This document shows positions 1 through 5,433 of a DNA stretch of 35,063 nt, in pieces. The DNA lies in contig NZ_NOIH01000018.1 of NCBI RefSeq assembly GCF_002245655.1, positions 1 through 35,063 of the forward strand, in the 5' to 3' direction. Every line of letters begins with the position of its first letter. Positions within the stretch are counted from its first letter, which is position 1. The position numbers and the translations under genes are program-made. Source of the DNA: Thauera propionica. GTDB lineage: Bacteria; Pseudomonadota; Gammaproteobacteria; Burkholderiales; Rhodocyclaceae. The notes beneath the pieces are model-generated. The model was not told the DNA's origin. It saw only the letters and a list, made by a program, of their open reading frames with translations, and did no database searches.

Positions 1-1
1 G

Positions 2-97
2 AACCGCGCCCCCTTCCCCGTCTGGTGCATTCAAGGCGCCACCGAAAACGAAATGCTCGCGCAGTGGCCTGGCGCACTTCTGGAGCCTCACGAATGA
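2..97 (+). CDS. 3' end of an unidentified gene (partial)
   Basis: An open frame enters from outside the window and ends in a TGA at 95-97. The last 31 residues are visible and read ...NRAPFPVWCIQGATENEML... to a final EPHE. The stop overlaps the ATG of the next gene (ATGA at 94-97), the typical coupling of adjacent genes in one transcript. Too little is visible to name a family. Confidence 0.5.
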   Translation, partial: NRAPFPVWCIQGATENEMLAQWPGALLEPHE

Positions 98-285
98 AAC
101 GCAAGACCCCGACCCCCGAAGCAATCCGCGCAGCACTCGCTGCGCAAAGCCTGCGGACCTCGCGCCGCTGGCTGGTGCAGTTCCCCGACCACGAGACCGA
201 GCGCACGTATCAGGAAGCTGTCGATCTGCATCGCGTGCTGAGTGAGCACCGCGCCGCAATCGCTGCGATTCCGATGGAGGGCTGA
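94..285 (+). CDS. Small hypothetical protein with W-x(2)-FPDHET motif
   Basis: A 63-residue basic protein starting MKRKTPTPEAI. The ATG at 94 was preferred over an upstream ATG at 25 because GGAG sits about 8 bases before it and the ATG overlaps the stop of the preceding frame. The middle carries RRWLVQFPDHETERTY, and a related W-(x)-FPDH stretch occurs in the protein at 3814-4122 of the same element. No family with known function recognised. It probably belongs to the element's single long transcript. Confidence 0.55.
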   Translation: MKRKTPTPEAIRAALAAQSLRTSRRWLVQFPDHETERTYQEAVDLHRVLSEHRAAIAAIPMEG

Positions 286-287
286 CG

Positions 288-476
288 GTGGAAATGCTCG
301 ACTATGCAAATCAGATTGAATCGAAACAACAACCTAGTGGGGCCGAAAAACTGTCGAAACCCGCCGTTGCGATGGCCCGCACGGTTTCCTTTTTTTACAA
401 GGACCCGCGAAGCGAGGCATCAACAAACGAGCGCCCGACTCCGTGTCCTCCCCCCTGCGAACTCTATCGAGGGTAG
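288..476 (+). CDS. Possible small hypothetical protein
   Basis: A 62-codon open frame begins with GTG two bases after the previous stop (an in-frame ATG follows at 294). The product is polar, has no recognisable domain and its second half (KDPRSEAST..., then proline- and cysteine-rich) does not look like a folded protein. Base composition from about 320 to 530 is less GC-rich than its neighbours. It may simply be the leader region of the gene at 534. Confidence 0.25.
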   Translation: MEMLDYANQIESKQQPSGAEKLSKPAVAMARTVSFFYKDPRSEASTNERPTPCPPPCELYRG

Positions 477-533
477 TCGCGACCGCCCCGTATCTCTAGT
501 CATAGCCGTTTTCAATTAGGAAACTGGAAACCG

Positions 534-962
534 ATGAAACAATCAGAACTCTGTAACGCGCTCGGACTGAGCAAGGCGCAAGTAAGCAAGCTGGTAGCGC
601 GCGGCATGCCGACCGAATCAGCGGAAGCGGCAGAGCAGTGGCGCCGGAAGAATCTTGATCCCTCGATGACCTCGACCTGGAGCGCCAAGCGCGGCACCGG
701 GCGCGCCGCCCCTGCTGAAGCCCGCAACCCTATCGACATCATCACGACGAGCATTCTCCCGCGCATGTTCTTCCTGATGGACGCCAAAGACGTTCAAGGG
801 CTGGAACCGATCACCGAGACAGTGCGCGCCGCTGCGCCGGGTCTGGACGATAGCGAAGTGCTGCGTGTGCTGGTGGCACTGGCCGACCGCTATGCCCGCG
901 TGATCGACGATCACATGGGCTGCTGTGACGGGCGGGTGAATCTGCCTACTGAGTTGCAGTGA
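534..962 (+). CDS. HTH protein resembling a phage small terminase subunit (Nu1-like)
   Basis: A 142-residue protein. Residues 1-45 (KQSELCNALGLSKAQVSKLV, then ARGMP) form a helix-turn-helix of the kind found in Nu1-type small terminase subunits and excisionase-like proteins, where a GMP/GxP turn follows the recognition helix. The C-terminal half (about 70-140) is predicted helical and could be an oligomerisation region; no large terminase gene follows. A purine-rich GGAAAC tract precedes the ATG. Its job may be DNA recognition for packaging or simply regulation of the element; the sequence does not decide between them. Confidence 0.55.
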   Translation: MKQSELCNALGLSKAQVSKLVARGMPTESAEAAEQWRRKNLDPSMTSTWSAKRGTGRAAPAEARNPIDIITTSILPRMFFLMDAKDVQGLEPITETVRAAAPGLDDSEVLRVLVALADRYARVIDDHMGCCDGRVNLPTELQ

Positions 963-1000
963 CGCCATGATCACCGAACTCGCCCGCTGGAGCCTGGACC

Positions 1001-1399
1001 ATGAAGCCGCTTGACGCCCGCGCGCGCCTGGCTGAGTGCGCGCAGATCATCGCAGCCGGCCAGCCCTTGCCGCCGATCCTGCGCGCCTGGCTGGTCCGGG
1101 CGCTGTATCGGCGCGTACAAGACCCCGGCGCCGACCTTGACCGCCTGCTGGAGCTTCGAAGCCGTGCCGGAGGACGTTTGCATGCCTTCAGCACTCTGCC
1201 GGGCCGAGACCTGGCGCTGAAGCGGATCGCAAGCGATGTCGACGCCTTGCATCAACGGGTGCGAGCTTATCGAGCCGGCGCCGATGATCCTGAGCTTTCC
1301 CGGATCGAGCGCGAGCATGGGCGCATCCCCGCCGGGCGCAGGCAATTGCACCGCATCCTCGCCGGGCAAACGGTCGCCGGTCAAATGAACCGGCATTGA
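1001..1399 (+). CDS. Hypothetical element protein
   Basis: A 132-residue arginine- and alanine-rich protein (MKPLDARARLAEC...) with predicted long helices and no transmembrane segment. It carries a LPPILRAWLVRALYRR helix followed by a basic C-terminal half ending AGQMNRH. No family of known function recognised. The ATG lies 38 bases after the preceding stop and the stop lies close to the next gene, so it belongs to the same polycistronic row. The frame at 1011-1220 in another phase is a shadow. Confidence 0.55.
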   Translation: MKPLDARARLAECAQIIAAGQPLPPILRAWLVRALYRRVQDPGADLDRLLELRSRAGGRLHAFSTLPGRDLALKRIASDVDALHQRVRAYRAGADDPELSRIEREHGRIPAGRRQLHRILAGQTVAGQMNRH

Positions 1400-1403
1400 T
1401 ATG

Positions 1404-1439
1404 TCATGGCTACGCCATCAGGCACGATGGCAGCCATGA
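1404..1439 (+). promoter_or_regulatory. Start-codon hairpin (inverted repeat over a translation start)
   Basis: TCATGGCT (1404-1411) pairs with AGCCATGA (1432-1439), and inside it GCCATC (1414-1419) pairs with GATGGC (1426-1431). The only unpaired bases are a two-base bulge (AC) and a six-base loop (AGGCAC). The total is 14 base pairs over 36 bases. The ATG at 1436 lies in the 3' arm and another in-frame ATG at 1406 lies in the 5' arm. In mRNA this would bury both starts. It could alternatively be a DNA operator. Confidence 0.5.
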
Positions 1440-1660
1440 ACATCACACCGCACCAGAACCCGCTCGCCGGCCTGTTCGTTCGCACGCAACCCGAAGGCGC
1501 AAGCCTGAGCGTGTGGGTAGGCCAGCGAGAGCTTGCCATCGAGCTTGACCAGGCGCAGCGCGCACAGGTCGCCGACCTACTGGCAGGGACCGAGGCCGCC
1601 GCGATTCAGATCGTGGGCGCCGTGTTCCGAGAGTTCGAAGTCAGCCTTCCCCCCCGCTAA
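1436..1660 (+). CDS. Small hypothetical protein
   Basis: A 74-residue acidic protein (MNITPHQNPLAGLFVRT...) with alternating hydrophobic pattern (SLSVWVGQRELAIELD) suggesting a beta-rich fold followed by a helix (QRAQVADLLAG). An in-frame ATG at 1406 would add ten residues. Neither start has a clear Shine-Dalgarno sequence and both sit in a hairpin, so the start is uncertain and translation may be coupled to the upstream gene ending at 1399. No known family recognised. The next gene follows after 10 bases. Confidence 0.5.
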   Translation: MNITPHQNPLAGLFVRTQPEGASLSVWVGQRELAIELDQAQRAQVADLLAGTEAAAIQIVGAVFREFEVSLPPR

Positions 1661-1670
1661 GGAGAATCGA

Positions 1671-1970
1671 ATGCCCACCATCCACACCCCCGAGCGTGCC
1701 GCCGCCGACGCGAACGCATCCCTCGTTTCAGTCCGTCCCGGCGATGTGATCCTCCCCGGTGGCGCTTATGTGTCCGTCGATGATGACGGTGCTGCCGTGC
1801 TGTCTGCCTGGGCTGGCGCCATCGCCGTACAAGTCCCGCTGAGTGCCGCGCAGGCATCTGCGCTTGCCGACCGCCTCGCCGATGACGTGAACGCCGGTAT
1901 CGCAGGCGCCCTGGGCGATGCCGCCCTCTACAACGGATCGTTTGACCCGCTCCGCGCGAACCTGATCTGA
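1671..1970 (+). CDS. Small hypothetical protein, phage-like context
   Basis: A 99-residue protein. The ATG at 1671 was chosen because it follows AAGGAGAAT at good spacing; an open frame upstream to 1533 overlaps the preceding gene and is unlikely to be used. The sequence has a beta-rich centre (VRPGDVILPGGAYVSVDDDG) and a C-terminal alanine-rich helix. It shares the general layout of its upstream neighbour, a short beta region then a helix beginning with a QA.. stretch, which may reflect distant duplication. Function unknown. Confidence 0.6.
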   Translation: MPTIHTPERAAADANASLVSVRPGDVILPGGAYVSVDDDGAAVLSAWAGAIAVQVPLSAAQASALADRLADDVNAGIAGALGDAALYNGSFDPLRANLI

Positions 1971-1977
1971 GACCGTC

Positions 1978-2823
1978 ATGAAGAAGAAAACCGACCTTCT
2001 CGCACAAGACCTGTCCACCGACATTCAGGCGCAACTAGCCGCCCTGGCACAGCAGGCTCGCCAAGGGCTTGCCGCACTCGATACTCGCATTGCCGAGCTG
2101 CGCGAACGCCACGAAGCGATGACCCGTCACGCAGTGAGCGCAGACGCCGCCGCCGCGCGGATCGTCGCTGATGTGCGCGCGAGCATCGCCGACGGTGTAA
2201 AGCGCATGCAGCATGTCGCCACGGCCGCCGCGAACCTGAAGGCCCACACCGAATACCGCGAAATCACGGCGATCACGGGTGATGGGCGTTACGAGATAAC
2301 GCCCGTTAGCGCACCTGGCCCGCTGGGGATCATGGACCGGCTGTCGCCTGCCACCATCATCACGATCCTCGACCCGAGCGGCGAGAAGCTGGAAGCGTGG
2401 GCGCTTCAGGTCGCGCAGGCCGCTGGCTGCCCCGAGACCGCCCCGCCTGCCGCGCAAACCGCCCGTGAGGCCGATGCGCTCATGAGCGAGATTGAAACCC
2501 TCATCGAGCAACGACGCAGCGCAGCAAAGGCCCTCGATAGCCTGCTGGGCGAGGATGCCCATGTGCGCGAGGTGGCCGAAGCAATGCGCAAGATGCAAGA
2601 CGCTCCGGTCGGCAAGGAACCGGCACCGGAACCCCGCATCGGCGTGTTCGACGCCGACGGCAAGCCCCTCACTGTAGGCGGTGGCGACACCTACACCGAA
2701 CTGATGCAGGCACGGCACCGCGATGAAGCGCTCGCGCGCTCCGCAATCGCCGGCACCTTCGAGGGGTTCATTGCAGAGCGCAACGAACTCGAGGATAGCG
2801 CCTTGCGCGCGATGAGCAGCTAA
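1978..2823 (+). CDS. Coiled-coil hypothetical protein
   Basis: A 281-residue protein starting 7 bases after the preceding stop. Residues 8-60 and about 160-185 have the heptad pattern and charge of coiled coils (DIQAQLAALAQQARQGLAAL; EADALMSEIETLIEQRRSAA). A more mixed middle region (about 95-150) contains YEITPVSAPGPLGIMDRLSP. No transmembrane segment or enzymatic motif is visible. In this setting a scaffold, tail-associated or structural role is possible, but no family is recognised and none should be assumed. Confidence 0.6.
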   Translation: MKKKTDLLAQDLSTDIQAQLAALAQQARQGLAALDTRIAELRERHEAMTRHAVSADAAAARIVADVRASIADGVKRMQHVATAAANLKAHTEYREITAITGDGRYEITPVSAPGPLGIMDRLSPATIITILDPSGEKLEAWALQVAQAAGCPETAPPAAQTAREADALMSEIETLIEQRRSAAKALDSLLGEDAHVREVAEAMRKMQDAPVGKEPAPEPRIGVFDADGKPLTVGGGDTYTELMQARHRDEALARSAIAGTFEGFIAERNELEDSALRAMSS

Positions 2824-2859
2824 CCCACAACCGCACCACAACGCACCGAGGATACGCCC

Positions 2860-3120
2860 ATGACAACTCAATCCTACACCGTGAACACCGCCTGGCAGCG
2901 CATCGTGCTTGCTGCCGAGGATCTGCATCTCGTCACGCTGAACAGCATCGCAGCGGCTGAGATCGCCGCGAGCACCGACGGGGAGGCGCCCGAAGGCTCC
3001 GGCCACCGCCTCGAAGGTCGCGATCGCTACACCCGCGCCGACATCGGCCCTGGCGCCGTCTGGGCACGCTCGGCGGACGGTTCGATGGATGAGGCGACCA
3101 TCGTCGTTTCATTGTCCTGA
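2860..3120 (+). CDS. Small phage-type hypothetical protein
   Basis: An 86-residue protein (MTTQSYTVNTAWQRIVLAAE...). An N-terminal W-x-R-I/V strand, a central GHRLEGRDRYTRADIGPG segment and a terminal VWARSADGSMDEATIVVSLS strand give the profile of small beta-sandwich head or tail associated phage proteins that often sit near head genes. This is a resemblance in pattern, not a family assignment. GAGGAT lies about 9 bases before the ATG. The next gene follows after 11 bases. Confidence 0.5.
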   Translation: MTTQSYTVNTAWQRIVLAAEDLHLVTLNSIAAAEIAASTDGEAPEGSGHRLEGRDRYTRADIGPGAVWARSADGSMDEATIVVSLS

Positions 3121-3131
3121 GGGGTGCAGAG

Positions 3132-3548
3132 ATGACCATCTCGACCCGCGTCGAAAACATCCCCAACGCGCCGCGCTTCTCGGGCAATCCGGCGATTCAG
3201 GCCGAAGCCGCGAAAGCGTATCAATCGGCCTTCGTGGAGGCCGCGCTCGCAGAACGCAGGCGCTGTGCCGCCATCATGAACTTGAAGGAAGGCGCCGGCC
3301 GCGAGGCGATGCAGTACCAACTGATGAGCAGCACCACCCTGTCACCCGAAGAGGTGCGCGAAATGCTCGCCGCCGTGCCGGCCGTGCAGCACCAGGTGCG
3401 CAACGTCTTTGCCGCCGCGATGGCCGCCATCGGCAACCCGCCGACGATGGGTCTGGACGGTAACGCAGACGACCCGGTCGACCGCGCTGCGATGGAGGAA
3501 GCCGCCGCGCAAGCGATCCTGAAGCAAAGCGGCACCGCCGCGAAGTGA
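3132..3548 (+). CDS. Protein resembling the C-terminal scaffold part of a prohead protease
   Basis: A 138-residue protein. The central part (about 35-80: ALAERRRCAAIMNLKEGAGR, then QLMSSTTLSPEEVREMLAAV) matches the pattern seen at the C-terminus of ClpP/S49-type phage prohead proteases, where an ER-R--AI helix is followed by a 'left unprocessed region, T-LS-EEA--ML' helix. No protease domain is attached, so it would be a stand-alone scaffold-like protein or the relic of one. The resemblance is weak and the role is inferred. A GGGTG tract precedes the ATG. Confidence 0.5.
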   Translation: MTISTRVENIPNAPRFSGNPAIQAEAAKAYQSAFVEAALAERRRCAAIMNLKEGAGREAMQYQLMSSTTLSPEEVREMLAAVPAVQHQVRNVFAAAMAAIGNPPTMGLDGNADDPVDRAAMEEAAAQAILKQSGTAAK

Positions 3549-3736
3549 CCCGCTTTACCGGCCTGGCGAGTAGCGGCGCATAGCCTGGCCGGCCTGTTAT
3601 CTGTGCGCCGCACCCCGCGCCTTGGTGGAAGGTGCATCTTCAGCCCTGGGGACGCGCGACTAAGCGAGTTTCCGTGCTCCGGCCCGGATTCGTCGCGCTG
3701 CGAAGGCTGAACCCCTCATTCTCAGGAATGCGTCAC
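3549..3736 (+). other. Non-coding gap with inverted repeats
   Basis: This gap holds no convincing gene. It contains an eight-base inverted repeat, GCGGCGCA (3573-3580) and TGCGCCGC (3604-3611), enclosing a GGCCGGCC palindrome. A structured transcript or a terminator-like element is possible, but no T-run follows. Confidence 0.35.
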
Positions 3737-3817
3737 ATGAACGACGACGACTACACCAAGCCGAGCCGACAGAACCGCAAGCAGCGACGGTCCTGGAAGC
3801 GCAAGCCGGCGCAATGA
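3737..3817 (+). CDS. Very small basic protein
   Basis: A 26-residue peptide, MNDDDYTKPSRQNRKQRRSW..., with an acidic N-terminus and a strongly basic C-terminus ending KPAQ. AGGA about 10 bases upstream supports the ATG at 3737; an in-frame ATG at 3728 is the alternative. The stop overlaps the next start (ATGA at 3814-3817), which argues that the frame is translated. The basic tail suggests nucleic-acid contact; nothing more can be said. Confidence 0.4.
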   Translation: MNDDDYTKPSRQNRKQRRSWKRKPAQ

Positions 3818-4122
3818 GCCGCTGCTGTGCCTGTTGCCGCATGCCTGCCCCGGTCGCCACGCTGCACCCTGGCGAGATACACGACATCGGCGTGCTAATC
3901 GGCCTCTGCGCCCGCTGTGCGCGTGCCAATGACCGCTTACCCCACGGCACTGCGCAGAAGCGCCTGAACGCCGCTGCAAGCCTCGCAGCATCAGACACCA
4001 GCGGGCGATACTGGACGGCCCGATTCCCCGACCACGGCGCCGCTGTGCTGGCCGCGCACCTGATCGGCAACCAGGCCACCGCCACCGACGCGCTCGAGGC
4101 TATCGGCTGGCTGACGCCCTGA
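3814..4122 (+). CDS. Small cysteine-rich hypothetical protein
   Basis: A 102-residue protein that starts MSRCCACCRMP and has a second CARCA pair at about 33-36. Together these give a plausible four-cysteine zinc site. Residues 60-100 (RYWTARFPDHGAAVLAAHLI, then ALEAIGWLTP) resemble the W-x-FPDH stretch of the protein encoded at 94-285. Its last codons overlap, in another phase, the beginning of the ParB-like fragment, so the 3' end may have been created or altered by a recombination event. Function unknown. Confidence 0.5.
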   Translation: MSRCCACCRMPAPVATLHPGEIHDIGVLIGLCARCARANDRLPHGTAQKRLNAAASLAASDTSGRYWTARFPDHGAAVLAAHLIGNQATATDALEAIGWLTP

Positions 4123-4430
4123 AGGTAGAGCGCGACGAGAACGACCAGAGGAAGGAGCCGACGACCAGCGAGAAGGTGGCGCTGGCTCAGGCGATTGCGG
4201 AGCGGCTTGGAAAGCGGCAGGGCCAACGCACCGACCTTGGAACTTCGGGAAATATTTCCCCAAGTGACGACGCGGGCCGCACCAAGGACATCGCCGCTGC
4301 GAAAGCCGGTCTCGGTTCCGGCAAGACGCTGGAAGCCGCGCAGAAGGTCGTGGAGCGTGGCATCCCCGAGCTGGTGGAGGCGATGGACCGGGCAAGTTAC
4401 CCAACTTGGGGTGACTTTGAATCTGGCTGA
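4101..4430 (+). pseudogene. Internal fragment of a ParB-like (plasmid/phage partition-type) protein
   Basis: The frame reads YRLADALKVERDENDQRK, then SEKVALAQAIAERLGKR and DIAAAKAGLGSGKTLEAAQK ending VVERGIPELVEAMDR. This is the central helical region of ParB/Spo0J-like proteins found in phages and plasmids, after the nuclease-like N-terminal domain and around the DNA-binding helices. The N-terminal domain is absent: upstream the frame runs into the previous gene in another phase. After VEAMDR the sequence changes to ASYPTWGDFESG and stops, where family members continue. It is therefore truncated at both ends. An internal ATG at 4176 could permit an 84-residue product. A 14-base perfect palindrome GGGAAATATTTCCC lies at 4247-4260. 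Confidence 0.6.
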
Positions 4431-4455
4431 AATGCCGGATTTTGAATGCTGTTTT

Positions 4456-4490
4456 TTTGTAGCTTCGTTTGTAGAACGGCAGCCTACAAA
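4456..4490. repeat. TTTGTAG repeat cluster next to tRNA-Ser
   Basis: TTTGTAG occurs at 4456-4462 and 4468-4474 (direct, 12-base period) and inverted as CTACAAA at 4484-4490. The cluster lies between the truncated ParB-like gene and the tRNA-Ser terminator, where the arm-type binding sites of a tyrosine integrase would be expected. That role is inference. Confidence 0.4.
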
Positions 4491-4495
4491 AAGAA

Positions 4496-4519
4496 AAAGC
4501 CCTGAAAAATCAGGGCTTT
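4496..4519 (-). terminator. Rho-independent terminator of tRNA-Ser
   Basis: AAAGCCCTGA (4496-4505) and TCAGGGCTTT (4510-4519) form a ten-pair stem with a four-base loop. Read on the minus strand it is followed by TTCTTTTTG, giving a U-rich tail 11 bases downstream of the tRNA CCA end. Confidence 0.85.
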
Positions 4520-4530
4520 CCGGCGTTCGG

Positions 4531-4621
4531 TGGCGGACAGGGCGGGATTCGAACCCGCGTTGGGATATTGTCCCAAACACGCTTTCCAGGCGTGCGACTT
4601 AAACCACTCATCCACCTGTCC
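4531..4621 (-). tRNA. serT-like (GGA): tRNA-Ser(GGA)
   Basis: On the minus strand a 91-base class II tRNA starts GGACAGGTGGATGAG and ends CCTGTCCGCCA. The seven-pair acceptor stem (GGACAGG/CCTGTCC) is perfect, the anticodon loop reads CTGGAAA with anticodon GGA, there is a long variable arm (TTTGGGACAATATCCCAA region), the T-loop GGTTCGAATCC is present and CCA is encoded. The neighbouring element abuts its 3' end, the side usually used by integrases. Confidence 0.95.
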
Positions 4622-4634
4622 TTGGAAGCCCGAC

Positions 4635-4640
4635 ATTATA
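4635..4640 (-). promoter_or_regulatory. -10 box of tRNA-Ser promoter
   Basis: On the minus strand a perfect TATAAT lies 13 bases before the tRNA 5' end and is followed by a GC-rich discriminator (GTCGGGC), as expected for stable RNA genes. The -35 region at 17 bases spacing (TTCCGC) is a poor match. Confidence 0.65.
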
Positions 4641-4692
4641 GCCGCAACTCTTGGGTAGCGGAAGAAAAAACTTCGGCGGGGCCGCGTCTGCT

Positions 4693-5052
4693 TCAGCCCG
4701 CGAGGTAGATTTTGACTTCGGCCAGCACGGCCTGCAGTTCCTGCTGCAGCGGCGCGATGTCCGCCTCGGAAGGGTGGTAATTGGCATCCGCCTGCTTGCA
4801 GCGCGATTCGATGCCTTGCGCAATCTCGACGGCGTTGCGGGCGTGGAGCTGGGCCAAGGTTCCCCGCACCGTGTGCGTCACCCGGGCCAGGGCAGGCGCG
4901 TCTCCCGAGGCGGCGGCGGCCTTCAGGTCGGACTGTGCGCCATCGTGCCAGTCGGCGAAGGTGCCGAGCACACTGGCGACGACCTCCTCGCTGTCGAACA
5001 GGTCGTGGAGCAGGGCCTGGGGGTCGAAATGGGTGTAGCTTCCTTGTGGCAT
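4693..5052 (-). CDS. Hpt (histidine phosphotransfer) domain protein
   Basis: A 119-residue, all-helical protein. The motif ARVTHTVRGTLAQLHA (about 57-72) is the Hpt signature H-x-x-[KR]-G, with the histidine of THTVRG as the phospho-accepting residue. No other domain is attached. It directly follows the receiver protein gene and ends the four-gene phosphorelay operon, so it likely carries phosphate between the kinase, the lone receiver and the HTH response regulator. Length fits a single Hpt module. Confidence 0.8.
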   Translation of the reverse strand: MPQGSYTHFDPQALLHDLFDSEEVVASVLGTFADWHDGAQSDLKAAAASGDAPALARVTHTVRGTLAQLHARNAVEIAQGIESRCKQADANYHPSEADIAPLQQELQAVLAEVKIYLAG

Positions 5053-5433
5053 TCAGTGGCTCCCGGGGCTGCCGATGGTTTGGGTCAGGGCGGCGACGGT
5101 GACGGGCTTGATCAGTACGGCGTCGAAACCGTCGGCCAGAAAGCGGTCGATATCGTCATTCATAGCGTGCGCCGTATAGGCAACGATGCGGATGCCCTTG
5201 CACTCCGGACGGCTCCGGATCCGCGCGCACGCCTCTTCGCCACCGATGTCTGGCATCGAGATATCCAGCAGGATCACTGCAGGTCGAATTGACTGCAGGC
5301 GATCAAGCATCGGCGCCGCGCCCTCGAAGGTCTCGATACGCCAGCCGAGGCGTTGCATGAGCGCAGCGGCCACCTTGACATTGATCGCGTTGTCGTCAGT
5401 GACGAAGGCCAGGTTATGTTCGATATCCATCAA
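5053..5433 (-). CDS. Single-domain response regulator (receiver only)
   Basis: A 126-residue CheY-like receiver. The acidic pair D13-D14 (TDDN), the phospho-accepting D57 (ILLDISMPD), T87 (AYTAHA) and K109 (IKPV) are all in place. There is no output domain. The ATG overlaps the stop of the kinase gene (about 4 bases) and the stop abuts the Hpt gene. The natural reading is an intermediate receiver in a multi-step relay: hybrid-kinase functions are split over separate proteins, kinase then receiver then Hpt. Confidence 0.85.
   Translation of the reverse strand: MMDIEHNLAFVTDDNAINVKVAAALMQRLGWRIETFEGAAPMLDRLQSIRPAVILLDISMPDIGGEEACARIRSRPECKGIRIVAYTAHAMNDDIDRFLADGFDAVLIKPVTVAALTQTIGSPGSH

Larger units (their letters stand above)
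1..4490. mobile_element. Remnant or end of an integrated phage/satellite-like element at tRNA-Ser
   Basis: About ten small plus-strand genes with short gaps or ATGA overlaps, mostly of unknown function, fill this stretch and stop just before the 3' end of a tRNA-Ser gene, a classic integration target. Several products have phage flavour (HTH like a small terminase subunit, C-terminus-like fragment of a prohead protease, head-associated style small protein). A truncated ParB-like gene and a TTTGTAG repeat cluster lie at the tRNA side. No integrase, large terminase, portal or capsid gene is in view and the left end lies outside the window, so the class of element (decayed prophage, satellite, integrative element) is inferred, not shown. 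The right boundary is approximate. Confidence 0.6.

Noticed and set aside
967-1014. A 15-residue leader-like frame MITELARWSLDHEAA
   Set aside because: It overlaps the start of the next gene, has no clear ribosome site and no leader-peptide codon runs; chance cannot be excluded.
4247-4260. Perfect palindrome GGGAAATATTTCCC
   Set aside because: It lies inside the ParB-like fragment; although striking, a single copy gives no basis to call an operator or partition site.
4195-4602. Open frame ending in a GRDSNPRW-type sequence across the tRNA-Ser
   Set aside because: This is the well-known false protein produced by translating the antisense of a tRNA gene; the C-terminal residues come from the T-arm.
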